The notes under the pieces were generated by a model. The model ran no database searches. It had not been told where the DNA came from and worked only from the letters and a program-made list of their open reading frames with translations. A stretch of DNA of 34,947 nt from Komarekiella atlantica HA4396-MV6. GTDB taxonomy: Bacteria > Cyanobacteriota > Cyanobacteriia > Cyanobacteriales > Nostocaceae. The stretch lies in NCBI GenBank assembly GCA_019359395.1, contig JAHHHK010000051.1, positions 1 to 34,947 on the forward strand, given 5' to 3'. This document shows, piece after piece, positions 22,138-30,601 of the stretch; positions within the stretch are counted from its first letter, which is position 1; every line of letters begins with the position of its first letter. Position numbers and translations under genes: made by a program.

Positions 22138-22600
22138 TTTTGCCGTCACCCATTGCAGCCAGAAGGTCTTTTGCTATTCTCTCACTTTCTAATAGCTCTC
22201 GTTGGCTTTTTGCTTCAATATTGACTTCTTTATCTCCAACTTTGACACTAATTTTCATCGGCTTGTCACCCAGGCGATCGCCCAAAAAGCTTAAAAACCC
22301 TTTAACATTCTTTATGCTCACTTCAGCCGTAAGCACTCCGATCAAAGTGGCAAAACCTTTACTTCCCGCTTCTGGGTTCAAATCTTCCGTGCGATCAGCT
22401 TTTTCCACCTCATTCAAATCCCGGATTTCCCGTAGCAGCTGCTTGCTCGCTATTTTCTGCTGTCTCTCATCATCTAACTCTGGATCGTCAATGGCAAAGG
22501 TGAATTTAATAGTGGGTTCGCCTGTCATTTTAACCTCTAAAGTCCCGTTATCTACGCAGTGTTCAGCTACACTTCCAAATTCTACGATTCCGGTCAGCAA
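22130..22600 (-). CDS. Caspase-associated small protein (EACC1-like), 156 aa
   Basis: The N-terminus reads GSVAEHCVDNGTLEVKMTGEP. The C-terminal half (KGFATLIGVLTAEVSIKNVKGFLSFLGDRL, then MKISVKVGDKEVNIEAKSQREL) has the helix plus beta-hairpin plus helix order I know from effector-associated constant components that accompany caspase- and CHAT-type conflict systems. The start is TTG 22600, or ATG 22529 with GAGG five bases upstream. The stop overlaps the start of the caspase gene, so the two are translationally coupled and probably act in one complex. No catalytic motif. The family name is tentative. Confidence 0.6.
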   Translation of the reverse strand: MLTGIVEFGSVAEHCVDNGTLEVKMTGEPTIKFTFAIDDPELDDERQQKIASKQLLREIRDLNEVEKADRTEDLNPEAGSKGFATLIGVLTAEVSIKNVKGFLSFLGDRLGDKPMKISVKVGDKEVNIEAKSQRELLESERIAKDLLAAMGDGKNG

Positions 22601-22942
22601 AAAGATAGTCCACAGGCGATCGCTTGTCGATTCAGTTTATACCTACGAGAAAAATTTCTCTTAACAAGATTTGAGAAAGCAGATTTATAGACAAAAAATC
22701 TAGTTTTTCTCTGCACTAGTGCTGCCTGTATTGTTAGGCTTATAGTTTTTACAATATGTGAACAAAGCTTACTCTTATCTTGTCCTTTCCTGTTGAGATG
22801 TGGCGTTTTGCTTGCTTTCCTGTGGGAGTACTACGACACAAGGCGAATTTGCTTTGTAGTATAAAACGCCTACGATGAAAGCGTAGACGTTGACAGTTAA
22901 TAATGTAATTAAGTCATCATTGTCAACATCAAGCAAAAATCA
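22601..22942. other. Divergent intergenic region of 340 bp with a palindromic repeat
   Basis: No gene. It separates the caspase module (minus) from the nuclease gene (plus). It holds the nested hairpin element at 22802-22886 and a GTTGACA (22889-22895) / TGTCAAC (22921-22927) inverted repeat 15 bp before the nuclease start. Confidence 0.6.
22802..22886. repeat. Nested-hairpin palindromic element (MITE-like)
   Basis: The outer arms GGCGTTTT (22802-22809) and AAAACGCC (22863-22870) enclose inner arms TACTAC (22829-22834) and GTAGTA (22856-22861). A third hairpin CTACG / CGTAG (22870-22886) follows. All stems are perfect. The architecture fits a non-autonomous palindromic repeat. Confidence 0.6.
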
Positions 22943-23578
22943 ATGACAATTCTCAACACTCGGAATTTATCCTTAGAAGAAATTCAACGTCTGTTTGGCT
23001 TTCAAGAACAGTACAGTGACTCATTTGCTCCTCTGTTATCCTTAGAACCTCTTATAGATGCAGAACAACAAGAACTTCTGCAAATTAGAGACGACTTTCG
23101 GCGTTACCTCACAGCAGGCAAAGTTTCTGAAGGTCAGGTCAAGTTTCTTGCAGTTGCTCCTTTACTAAGATTAGCTGGCTTCTATAGATATCCTCTTGAA
23201 ATTCGTTTAGAAGAAGATATAGCCGATATTGAAGTTGAAGATGAAGATGTAATTATTAAAGGCAGGATGGATATTTTAGCTGTAACCAAAGCTAAACATA
23301 CAAAAGCTAATGCTTATTTTTGGGTACTTTTAATTGAATCTAAAAACAGTCAAATTGATATATCAACAGGATTGCCTCAACTCCTAACTTATGCGTATAA
23401 AAGTTTAGATAAGCAAAAATCAGTTTGGGGTTTGACAACTAATGGCAGAAGCTATCAGTTTGTGTACATCGAACAAGGAAATCCCCCAATTTATCAGCTA
23501 ATGCCATTATTAAATTTCATGGAATCTCCGCGTGCAATTGAATCACTACAAGTGCTAAAAGCAATTTGTCAGCTATAA
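22943..23578 (+). CDS. PD-(D/E)XK nuclease-like protein, type I restriction N-domain-like, 211 aa
   Basis: A helix with EGQVKFLAVAPLLRLAGF (63-80) is followed by a beta core with D110 in IIKGRMDILAV and E132-x-K134 in FWVLLIESKNS, then a helix STGLPQLLTYAY. These are the acidic and Lys residues of PD-(D/E)XK nucleases as in HsdR N-terminal and related cyanobacterial proteins. No helicase domain follows, so it is a free nuclease domain. It could be a solitary defence or repair nuclease. It is divergent from the caspase module and may belong to the same island. The ATG at 22943 has no clear Shine-Dalgarno sequence. Confidence 0.7.
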   Translation: MTILNTRNLSLEEIQRLFGFQEQYSDSFAPLLSLEPLIDAEQQELLQIRDDFRRYLTAGKVSEGQVKFLAVAPLLRLAGFYRYPLEIRLEEDIADIEVEDEDVIIKGRMDILAVTKAKHTKANAYFWVLLIESKNSQIDISTGLPQLLTYAYKSLDKQKSVWGLTTNGRSYQFVYIEQGNPPIYQLMPLLNFMESPRAIESLQVLKAICQL

Positions 23579-23617
23579 AAAAAAGAAGGGGATACAATTA
23601 AATAATTCGTAATTCGT

Positions 23618-24090
23618 AATACTCGCGCCTGGCGCGAGAAGCAAGCTACGTAATGGGCTACGCCCCGCTGCGAAGCGCGTAATTAAGTTTTGTAATGGAG
23701 ATTTAGTGCAAAGTCGAGCCAGCGCTGCGGGAGGGTTTCCCTCCGCAGGCGACTGGCGTTCCTTGCGGAGGTTTCCTTCGCTCTGAACTTTGTAAGAGAG
23801 CGCAAAGTCGAGCCAGCGCTGCGAAGAGAAGTTGGAGCGGAGCGCAAAGTCCGAGCCGAGGCTTCCTCGGATCGGAACTTTGTAAGAGAGGCTTCCTGCG
23901 TTCGTCGAAGACGTTGCCGCAGGCATCCAAACTTCGCTTAGGGTTAGCCCGACCCAGGCGACTGGCGTTCCTTGCGGAGGTTTCCTCCGTTGGCGCAGCC
24001 CGCCGCAGCGAAAAGTTCTGTAGGCGGGTTTCCCGCCGTAGGAAACTTTTCAAGACAGGCATCTGAACTTTGTAAGACAGACCCCAACAC
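23618..24090. repeat. GC-rich mosaic of palindromic intergenic repeats
   Basis: This 470-bp block is far GC-richer than its surroundings and built of shuffled modules. A 31-bp segment occurs at 23746-23776 and again at 23955-23985 without mismatch. A 22-bp segment occurs at 23708-23729 and 23802-23823. GAACTTTGTAAGA occurs three times. Many modules are palindromes. Open frames through it are not genes. Confidence 0.8.
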
Positions 24091-24140
24091 AAAGCTTACC
24101 GGTTATGGAACCGAGGGACTTAAACCCACGGAACTCAGGA

Positions 24141-25655
24141 TTAACCTTTCAAATTATCTAATAACTTTGCTGTCTGCTGTGGTTGCACTAAACTATTAGC
24201 ACACAAAATACCAGAGGCCGCTACTGCTGGTACACCAATTCCCGGTATAGTGCTGTCACCGACGCGGTACAAACCCTGGATAGGAGTGTGCGTACTAGGA
24301 AACGTTCCCTTACCTGCTGAAATAGCGGGGCCATAAGTTCCCTGATAGCGTCGGAGATAATGAGCATGAGTCAGCGGTGTACCGATGAGTTCCAAGACGA
24401 TGCGATCGCGAATATCTGGGATAATCCGCTCTAAGGCACGATATAGAGATTGTGCTTTTTCCTGCTTCTTCTGCTCGTAACTATGATTCCGTTCCCATCC
24501 AGCATAAGGTTCGAGAGTATAAGCATGAACCACATGATGTCCTTCCGGCGCTAAAGTTGCATCCCACACACTGGGAATCGAGATCATGCACGTATTACCC
24601 GGTGTAGTAATATCTTGACTAGAATCGTGAACTACCACATGATGTCCGGTTAAATTCTCTAAACCAGCCGCCCGGATGCCTAAATGTAAATGCATAAAAC
24701 TTTCAACTGCTGCTGTATTTAAAGCAACTTGGCGATCAAATGCAGGTAAATCTTCAGGACGCAACAGGTGATTGTAGGTATCCCAAATCGTTGCATTGGA
24801 AATCACCACAGGCGCTTTGAGAACTTCACCCTTTTGCAACCTGACACCTACAGCTTTACCAGATTCCACCAAAATTTGCTCGACATGGCATCCCGTCCGC
24901 AACTCACCACCCCAGCGTTCTAATCCCCGCACCAAAGCCTTGACAATTGCACCACTACCACCCATAGGATACTCAACTCCCGCGCGGGAGCGTTCGCCTA
25001 ACATAAAAGCTACCTCTGGGGCAATTGTACCGTGTGCCTTTAAACCAGAGAGTAAAAAGCATTCCAGATCAATAAGCCGTCGCACCCAAGGATCTTGAAC
25101 TGTTGCATCCATCACATCGCCTACAGAAGCTTGGACAAGCGACAAGTTGGGTAGTATTTTGATCAAAGATGGCAGGTAACGGCTCAGCAACACTAGAATT
25201 ACCTGCCAATCAGCTCTTAAAGCCAGCGTAGGAATGCCTTTTATCGCCTCATACAAACCTAACAAGCGTTCTTCAAATCGCTGGAGTTCCCTAGCACCTT
25301 GAGGCGTAACTTTAGCGACTTGCTCTCGGTAGCGCTGAGCATTACTATAGACTGCAAAAGCGCTTTCAGGAAAGTGGTAGTGTCCCAAGGGATCATAGGG
25401 TATAACTTGAATGGATTCGCCGAGAACATCCAAAACTTGTTTTAGCGGATTCAAACTTTGGGTATCAGTCAGACCACAATAAAAGGAGGGGCCAGAATCA
25501 AATTCAAATCCGCGCCGTCTAAAGCTATGAGCAGCACCTCCACTAATTGTGTGGCTTTCACATACAATAACTCGTTTACCATAACGAGCAAGTAACCCAG
25601 CAGCACATAACCCGCCGATACCACTACCAATAACAATGACATCACTATCTTGCAT
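24141..25655 (-). CDS. CrtISO/CrtO-like FAD oxidoreductase, 504 aa
   Basis: An N-terminal Rossmann motif DVIVIGSGIGGLCAAGLLARYG with ESHTISGGAAHSF (FAD binding), then GFEFDSGPSFYCG, and a C-terminal GLYRVGDSTIPGIGVPAVAASG FAD-closing motif define the phytoene desaturase/carotenoid isomerase/retinol saturase superfamily. ATG 25655 (MQDSDVIVIG) is chosen; an upstream TTG would translate the intergenic repeat. In cyanobacteria such genes act in carotenoid isomerisation, ketolation or lipid oxidation. The DSGPSFYCG motif differs from classical CrtISO, so the substrate is left open. It is divergent from the MlaF-like gene. Confidence 0.75.
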   Translation of the reverse strand: MQDSDVIVIGSGIGGLCAAGLLARYGKRVIVCESHTISGGAAHSFRRRGFEFDSGPSFYCGLTDTQSLNPLKQVLDVLGESIQVIPYDPLGHYHFPESAFAVYSNAQRYREQVAKVTPQGARELQRFEERLLGLYEAIKGIPTLALRADWQVILVLLSRYLPSLIKILPNLSLVQASVGDVMDATVQDPWVRRLIDLECFLLSGLKAHGTIAPEVAFMLGERSRAGVEYPMGGSGAIVKALVRGLERWGGELRTGCHVEQILVESGKAVGVRLQKGEVLKAPVVISNATIWDTYNHLLRPEDLPAFDRQVALNTAAVESFMHLHLGIRAAGLENLTGHHVVVHDSSQDITTPGNTCMISIPSVWDATLAPEGHHVVHAYTLEPYAGWERNHSYEQKKQEKAQSLYRALERIIPDIRDRIVLELIGTPLTHAHYLRRYQGTYGPAISAGKGTFPSTHTPIQGLYRVGDSTIPGIGVPAVAASGILCANSLVQPQQTAKLLDNLKG

Positions 25656-25703
25656 CTTTGCCGCTTTACAGAGTCCAAAGTCCAAAGTCCACAGTAACTT
25701 ATT

Positions 25704-25750
25704 TTGACCCTTGACCCTTGACCCTTGTACAGACGCGATTAATCACGTCT
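25704..25750. repeat. TTGACCC heptamers and an AGACGCG palindrome
   Basis: TTGACCC is repeated three times (25704-25726). AGACGCGATTAATCACGTCT (25731-25750) follows, a 20-bp palindrome with one mismatch; two perfect copies occur at 32146 and 32185. Confidence 0.8.
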
Positions 25751-25784
25751 CTACTCTTAACCCCTGACCACTGATTTATAACCA

Positions 25785-26567
25785 ATGACTGAACCATTGA
25801 TTGAACTAAAAGGTGTTTCTAAGTCCTTTGGTAGCCATAAAGTTTTAGATAACGTAGATTTGACAATTTACCGGGGAGAAGCACTGGGAATTATTGGCCC
25901 TTCTGGGACTGGTAAATCCACGATTTTACGGATAATCGCGGGGTTACTGGCTCCTGATGAAGGAGAAGTTTATGTGCAAGGGGTACGGCGAGACGGTTTG
26001 ATTGAGGATGGTGGCGACCCGGTTGGTATTGGTATGGTGTTTCAGCAGGCGGCATTATTTGATTCGTTAACGGTGGAAGAGAATGTGGGATTTTTACTTT
26101 ATCAAAACTCAAAACTAAGGCGATCGCGTATCCGAGAACTGGTAAAAGAAAAATTGGAGATGGTAGGTTTGCCGGGAATCACAAATCTTTACCCAGCCGA
26201 ACTCTCTGGAGGAATGCGAAAACGGGTAAGTTTTGCCCGTGCAATTATGTCTAACCCCGATAACCCCTCAGAAACTCCAGAAGTTTTACTATACGATGAA
26301 CCAACAGCCGGACTTGATCCAATTGCTTCAACAGTGATTGAAGATTTAATCCGTTATTTGCAAAGCGCACAAGGAGTATGTGGTACTTATGCCGTTGTTA
26401 CGCATCAAGACAGTACCATACGCCGTACATCTGACAGAGTTGTGTTTCTCTATGAAGGTAAAGTGCAGTGGCAGGGTACAGTGAGTGAAATAGATAGCAC
26501 AGAGCATCCGTTGATTAGACAATTTATCAGTGGAAATGTGCACGGCCCGATTCAGGTAGCCGGCTAA
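25785..26567 (+). CDS. ABC transporter ATPase, MlaF/Ttg2A-like, 260 aa
   Basis: Walker A GPSGTGKST (38-46), Q-loop VFQQAALFDSLTVEENV, signature LSGGM (140-144), Walker B LLYDEPTAGLDP (168-179) and H-loop VTHQD. The form LFDSLTVxENVGF and the signature context SGGMRKRVSFARAI are those of the Mla/TGD3 lipid-transport ATPases. It is followed after ~110 bp by an MCE-domain protein, which confirms the assignment. The permease (MlaE) is not adjacent, as is common in cyanobacteria. The complex should move phospholipids or glycolipids between the membranes. Confidence 0.85.
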   Translation: MTEPLIELKGVSKSFGSHKVLDNVDLTIYRGEALGIIGPSGTGKSTILRIIAGLLAPDEGEVYVQGVRRDGLIEDGGDPVGIGMVFQQAALFDSLTVEENVGFLLYQNSKLRRSRIRELVKEKLEMVGLPGITNLYPAELSGGMRKRVSFARAIMSNPDNPSETPEVLLYDEPTAGLDPIASTVIEDLIRYLQSAQGVCGTYAVVTHQDSTIRRTSDRVVFLYEGKVQWQGTVSEIDSTEHPLIRQFISGNVHGPIQVAG

Positions 26568-26681
26568 TCAGTTTTGATTGATGTTAGCGGATAGCTACGG
26601 TTTAGCCCGTGCTGAGTCTTGAGTATAGTTATTTTCACTCACCACTAAGGACTCAGAACTAATTTTTGGGTGGAGAAAAAA

Positions 26682-28238
26682 ATGCGAGGTCTAATGACAA
26701 GCCGCTTCGCGTCTATGCGAACATTTAGAGAAGGTTCTGTAGGGTTATTACTCCTACTAGGACTGGGGGTATTTGGATTAATATTTTTGTGGTTGAATAG
26801 ATTTACTAGTGCTCAGAGTTCGTACAAAGCTATTGTAGAATTTACCAATGCTGGCGGGATGCAAAGGGGAGCACCAGTTCGCTATCGTGGCGTCAAAGTA
26901 GGCAGTATTTCTAGAGTTCAACCAAAACCAAATGCCGTCGAAGTAGAAATTGAAATTGCCCAACCTGACTTAATCATCCCGCGTAATGTATCGGTGGATG
27001 CTAATCAAAGTGGACTGATTAGCGAAAGCATTATCGACATCACACCAAAAGCAACGCTACCGACTGGAGTTGTCCTAGCTAAGCCACTAGAAAGAAATTG
27101 CGATTCTAGCCTCATTGTCTGTAATGGTTCTCGGTTAAAAGGTCAGATTGGCATTAGTGTTGATGACCTGATTCGCAGCTCAACTGACTTAGCCACTACA
27201 TACACTAATCCCAAATTTTATAACAACGTCAACAGGGTTCTAGAAACGACTACAGGCGCGGCGTCTAATTTTGCTGAACTAAGTGAGGATTTGCAAGCTT
27301 TAACTAAAAGCTTAAGACAGCAACTAAGCACGTTTTCCGCTACTGCTAATTCTGTGCAACAGGCGTCAAATAGACTCAGCACATCCACTGCTAAAACAGT
27401 AGATCAATTTGGCATAACCGCAAGTCAATTTAGTGCAACTGCAAATCAAGCGAATCGTTTGCTCAGTAACCTAGATAATCTAGTGACAACAAATCGTTCT
27501 TCGCTGGTTGGCGCTTTGAACAACATCACCGAAACCAGCAACCAACTGCGCGTTACAGTGAGTACCTTATCACCTACCGTAAGTCGGTTGACCCAAGGAC
27601 AACTACTACAAAACTTAGAAACCCTCTCAACAAATGCAGCGCAAGCCTCAGCCAATTTACGCGATGCTACTAAAACCTTAAACGATCCAAATAACGTAGT
27701 ACTACTGCAACAAACCTTAGATTCAGCACGGGTAACATTTGAAAATACTCAAAAAATTACATCTGATTTGGATGAGTTGACTGGCGATCCTGCTTTCCGG
27801 CAAAATCTCCGACAATTGGTGAATGGTTTAAGTGGTTTGGTGTCTTCTACTCAGCAAATGCAGCAACAAGCGCAGGTTGCTACTACTCTAGACTCGTTAA
27901 AAGCTGCTGTTAATCAACCAAATACTGTGATTAAGACAGCACCATCCCAGAAAGCGATAACACAGCAACAACGGCAGATTGCTGATATTTTGGACTCAGT
28001 AACAGCTACTTTTGATACAAATGCTGTGATTAAAACAGCACCATCCCAACAGATAATGCCTGATGACAAGCCCTTACGCGTCTACACAACTGATCCTTCA
28101 TTTGCTACTTTTCAAAGTGCTGGTATAAACCCTCAACTAATTCCCAGTCCATCTACCTCCAAGTCATCCCAAGAAGACTTATTGAAGCAACTGCGGGAGT
28201 ATGGGAAACAAAGGGAGCAACTGGAGACGGGAAAATAG
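26682..28238 (+). CDS. MCE-domain lipid-transport protein, MlaD/TGD2-like, 518 aa
   Basis: ATG 26682 follows GTGGAG; the frame could also start at GTG 26670. An N-terminal TM (about 21-41, GLLLLLGLGVFGLIFLWLN) is followed by the MCE domain (SSYKAIVEFTNAGGMQRGAPVRYRGVKVGSI, then ISESIIDITPK). A long helical, coiled-coil region of Thr/Ser/Gln-rich heptads follows (about 180-410). Near the end, VIKTAPSQ occurs twice with a 34-residue spacing. Cyanobacterial and plastid homologues have this long tail, which may span the periplasm. It is the substrate-binding partner of the MlaF-like ATPase. Confidence 0.85.
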   Translation: MRGLMTSRFASMRTFREGSVGLLLLLGLGVFGLIFLWLNRFTSAQSSYKAIVEFTNAGGMQRGAPVRYRGVKVGSISRVQPKPNAVEVEIEIAQPDLIIPRNVSVDANQSGLISESIIDITPKATLPTGVVLAKPLERNCDSSLIVCNGSRLKGQIGISVDDLIRSSTDLATTYTNPKFYNNVNRVLETTTGAASNFAELSEDLQALTKSLRQQLSTFSATANSVQQASNRLSTSTAKTVDQFGITASQFSATANQANRLLSNLDNLVTTNRSSLVGALNNITETSNQLRVTVSTLSPTVSRLTQGQLLQNLETLSTNAAQASANLRDATKTLNDPNNVVLLQQTLDSARVTFENTQKITSDLDELTGDPAFRQNLRQLVNGLSGLVSSTQQMQQQAQVATTLDSLKAAVNQPNTVIKTAPSQKAITQQQRQIADILDSVTATFDTNAVIKTAPSQQIMPDDKPLRVYTTDPSFATFQSAGINPQLIPSPSTSKSSQEDLLKQLREYGKQREQLETGK

Positions 28239-28341
28239 AAAGACGGGCTAAATATCTACAATTGTTGGCATGAAGTGTAGGGTAAATCTAGAAAGCCTAG
28301 CCACAAAAATGGTTAGCCATATAAAAGAAGTTTAAATTTAG

Positions 28342-28394
28342 AGCTTTGAACTTGGATGTTTGAGTATAAAACTCAATATTTCCGGTTCAAAGCT
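28342..28394. repeat. Nested perfect hairpin in an intergenic gap
   Basis: AGCTTTGAAC (28342-28351) and GTTCAAAGCT (28385-28394) enclose TTGAGT (28360-28365) and ACTCAA (28371-28376). All stems are perfect. No T-run follows directly. It may be a terminator-like structure for the MCE gene or a small palindromic repeat. Confidence 0.55.
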
Positions 28395-28443
28395 AAAATT
28401 TTTTGGTTAATAAATTAACGTGCGCCCCTCTTGGAGACTCACG

Positions 28444-28785
28444 TTAATTTAGTTGTGATAATTCATTTCTTACTTTCTCTAGCATCTCTTGATATAGAGG
28501 ATCTTGTAAACCACTTCCGAAAGACCCATTTAAATATTGCTGAAGAAGGTTTTCTGCCGCTTTGTAATCTGCGATCGCACTTTCTTTATTCCCTAAATCC
28601 TTGTAAAGATTACCTCTTAATAAGTACTGATCAGCATTAAGACTACTATCACCAATTAATTGAGTCAAATCTGAAATCGCTTTCTGTTTTTCACCTAACT
28701 TTTCATAAGCCCTAGCCCTATTCCAGTACGCAGAACTACTAAAACCAAACCTACTTGTAAATGTTGAATCAGCATTGTTTTGCTG
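28444..28785 (-). pseudogene. TPR protein remnant, N-terminus lost
   Basis: The frame from 28785 to the stop at 28444 carries two TPR units: SAYWNRARAYEKLGEKQKAISDL, then DQYLLRGNLYKDLGNKESAIADYKAA. A third partial helix pair follows. The frame begins right after an in-frame TAA (28786-28788) with no ATG. The first usable start, TTG 28668, would drop a whole TPR. This is the C-terminal end of a longer TPR protein, probably inactive. Confidence 0.6.
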
Positions 28786-29197
28786 TTAGACTTGTACACC
28801 CATCAGCATTCTCCCTCAGTCTTTTTCAAATATCAAACTGGATTTCCATATTATCTGTATTCCTAGAAACAGATTTTGCCAATTTTTATTAGTAAAACTT
28901 TTGCATATTCACATTTACTCAAAGTATCAAGCAAGTAAATTCTTGAAACTTTATGTAATTTCCTAATCAAGGCTTACTTATCTGATAAATTTTAGTTAAC
29001 CGTATTGTTAAACCTTCTTCAGATTACTCCTTTCTCAACGTAAAAATACCTAAAATTTTTGAGGAATCTCCCAGGAGGAAATGGCACAGGTAATTTTGTA
29101 GTAGAAATATAGAAAGTGTAATTAAAATCACTTTTCGATTTGCTATGGTGTGTCACTGCCGCAGTATTCCCCAGATAATATAAATGAGAACTGAGGC
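28786..29197. other. 400-bp AT-rich gap
   Basis: No gene, RNA or clear repeat was recognised. Near the right end, GGTGTGTCACTGCCGCAG and AGATAATATAAATG may include promoter elements of the permease gene, but no convincing -35/-10 pair is found. Confidence 0.4.
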
Positions 29198-29770
29198 ATG
29201 GAGAATAATATATTTTTAGACTTTTTAGCTAGCCTACAAAGACTACTTATAGGCTACATTCCAGCCGCCGTTTTGGGTAGTTTCACTGGATATTTAATAG
29301 GTATAAACGACCCAGTTTATCAGATATTTAGGCGGTTATTTCAAATACCACATAGTATCCCTCCTATAGCCTTGTTACCCATTGCGCTCATAGCATTTAA
29401 AGAGCTAGAACCGGCAGCCGTGAGCATAATTTTTATTGGGACACTCTGGACAGTAATTATTAATACGGCAATAGGTATACAGCATTTTCGCAGACAGGGC
29501 AATAACTTTCGAGTAGCTATCTTTCATATATTTCATGCTTTAAAAGTTGGCATTTGGGTAGCATGGTTTACAGTTATTGCTACAGAAATGCTCACAGGAA
29601 CAAGAGGACTTGGCTTTCTTGCTTGGGATGCTTATAAAGCTGGCAATACTGATTACATTATTGAGATGATACTCTACATCGGTATCATTGGCTTATTGCT
29701 GGATCAGTTACTAGATTTCACAGCAAACCTTCTCTCGCAAATTGTCACGGATGGTAAAAAATCTTCTTAA
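29198..29770 (+). CDS. NrtB/CmpB/SsuC-like ABC permease, short form, 190 aa
   Basis: Motifs SLQRLLIGYIPAAVLGSFTGYLIG, PIALLPIALIAFKELEPAAVSIIFIGTLWTVIINTAIGIQ and ATEMLTGTRGLGFLAWDAYKAGNTDYIIEMILYIGIIGLLLDQL are those of nitrate/bicarbonate/sulfonate permeases. The usual length is ~250-280. The first TM is missing, and the segment between NTAIGIQ (89-95) and ALKVGIWVAWF is about 17 residues too short, exactly where the EAA loop that contacts the ATPase should lie. No ATPase or binding protein is adjacent. The gene is either decayed or a family of its own. GAGG is only 1 bp from the ATG. Confidence 0.7.
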   Translation: MENNIFLDFLASLQRLLIGYIPAAVLGSFTGYLIGINDPVYQIFRRLFQIPHSIPPIALLPIALIAFKELEPAAVSIIFIGTLWTVIINTAIGIQHFRRQGNNFRVAIFHIFHALKVGIWVAWFTVIATEMLTGTRGLGFLAWDAYKAGNTDYIIEMILYIGIIGLLLDQLLDFTANLLSQIVTDGKKSS

Positions 29771-29841
29771 TTGAAGCTTGAGGTTGCATTGCCTACAAGT
29801 ATAGCGAAGACAGGGGCAATTACAAGAGACTTCTTACATAA

Positions 29842-29957
29842 ATGCTTAAAAAAGCGAAAATTGGAACGGTCGTTTTGCAATGATTGGTTTTTTATCCGCT
29901 GTTCTACTTGAAGTTTTCTCTGGTCAAGGCTTCCTCCATTTTTGGGGCATCCTATAG
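29842..29957 (+). pseudogene. High-light-inducible protein (HLIP) remnant with frameshift
   Basis: ATG 29842 opens MLKKAKIG. One base further, in the next frame, from 29865, reads [18 protein letters not shown], then [12 protein letters not shown] and TAG (29955-29957). NGRxAMIGF is the chlorophyll-binding helix of Hlip/Scp proteins, and the tail is typical. A single-base shift near 29860-29865 separates the two parts, and the Glu expected before NGR is absent. Either a sequencing error or a recent pseudogene. Confidence 0.7.
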
Positions 29958-30039
29958 ATTGATGTGGCTTTTTACATCTTTAGTTGAGGTATAGCAATAC
30001 TCGGAGAATAGTTAAACTGTACCCATGAAATTGACCCCC

Positions 30040-30084
30040 ACACATAAAACAACCCTCATCGATTGTCGTCAGTGGGGGTTGTTG
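30040..30084 (-). terminator. Terminator of the frameshifted secreted-protein gene
   Basis: AACAACCC (30048-30055) and GGGTTGTT (30076-30083) are exact complements with a 20-nt loop. On the minus strand the stem runs into TTTTATG. It lies 16 bp after the stop at 30100. Confidence 0.65.
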
Positions 30085-30099
30085 TTCAAAGTGTGACAA

Positions 30100-30601
30100 T
30101 TAAGGCGTCTCTATAATATCAGTATCAAACCTTTGTCCTGTTTCTGCGTCAACAACGATAGTTATTGATGACTTTTTGAATTTAACAGACTGCCTATTTT
30201 TCTGTGGCACTTCTACACCTAATGGTGCATCTATTTCAGCTACCCACACTAAACGTTTTGGGTGAACTTGTAGATTTTCGATAATATCGCCACCACGTTG
30301 CTTTTTATTTTCTAGATACTCTGAATATTTTGCTAACTTAATGTGCTTAAGCTTTAGATACTTTTTGAGTTTACCAATAGCATTTTCTTTCTTAATTAAT
30401 TGTACTTCAGTTTTGCTGCTATTGTCAGGAAACAGATAGTTAGGCGCTGCTTTTGATGTGGTTTCAACTTCACCCGATTTATCTAATTCTGGTGGACGTG
30501 GGTTTTGTTTTGGTTCTTGCTGGCTAGCTGTTGCAGCAGATGCTAATCCCAAACTCAAACATGCAACCAGTGCGTGCGATCGCGCTTAGTACTTTTTTCA
30601 T
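30100..30601 (-). pseudogene. Secreted protein with signal peptide split by a one-base frameshift
   Basis: ATG 30601 starts MKKVLSAIAR. From about 30570, one base off, the frame reads LVACLSLGLASAATASQQEP and continues for ~150 residues to the stop at 30100. Joined, the two make a normal signal peptide (basic n-region, hydrophobic core, AxA cleavage site at SAATAS). The mature part is basic (GKLKKYLKLKHIKLAKYSEYLENKK) and ends in a beta region (SSITIVVDAETGQRFDTDII). The break lies next to a HIP1 octamer. Without the shift the product would be periplasmic. Sequencing error or recent decay. Confidence 0.65.

Noticed and set aside
22140-22664. Plus-strand 174-codon frame
   Set aside because: It is a shadow of the EACC1-like gene on the minus strand; its Ser/Leu-rich translation has no domain pattern.
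23573-24092. Minus-strand frames of 117 and 129 codons
   Set aside because: They run through the GC-rich palindromic repeats and are Arg/Pro-rich without coding pattern.
24153-24168. TTATCTAATAACTT near the end of the oxidoreductase gene as a tenth tandem-repeat copy
   Set aside because: Only one unit, inside a host coding sequence, and far from the element. Chance similarity is likely.
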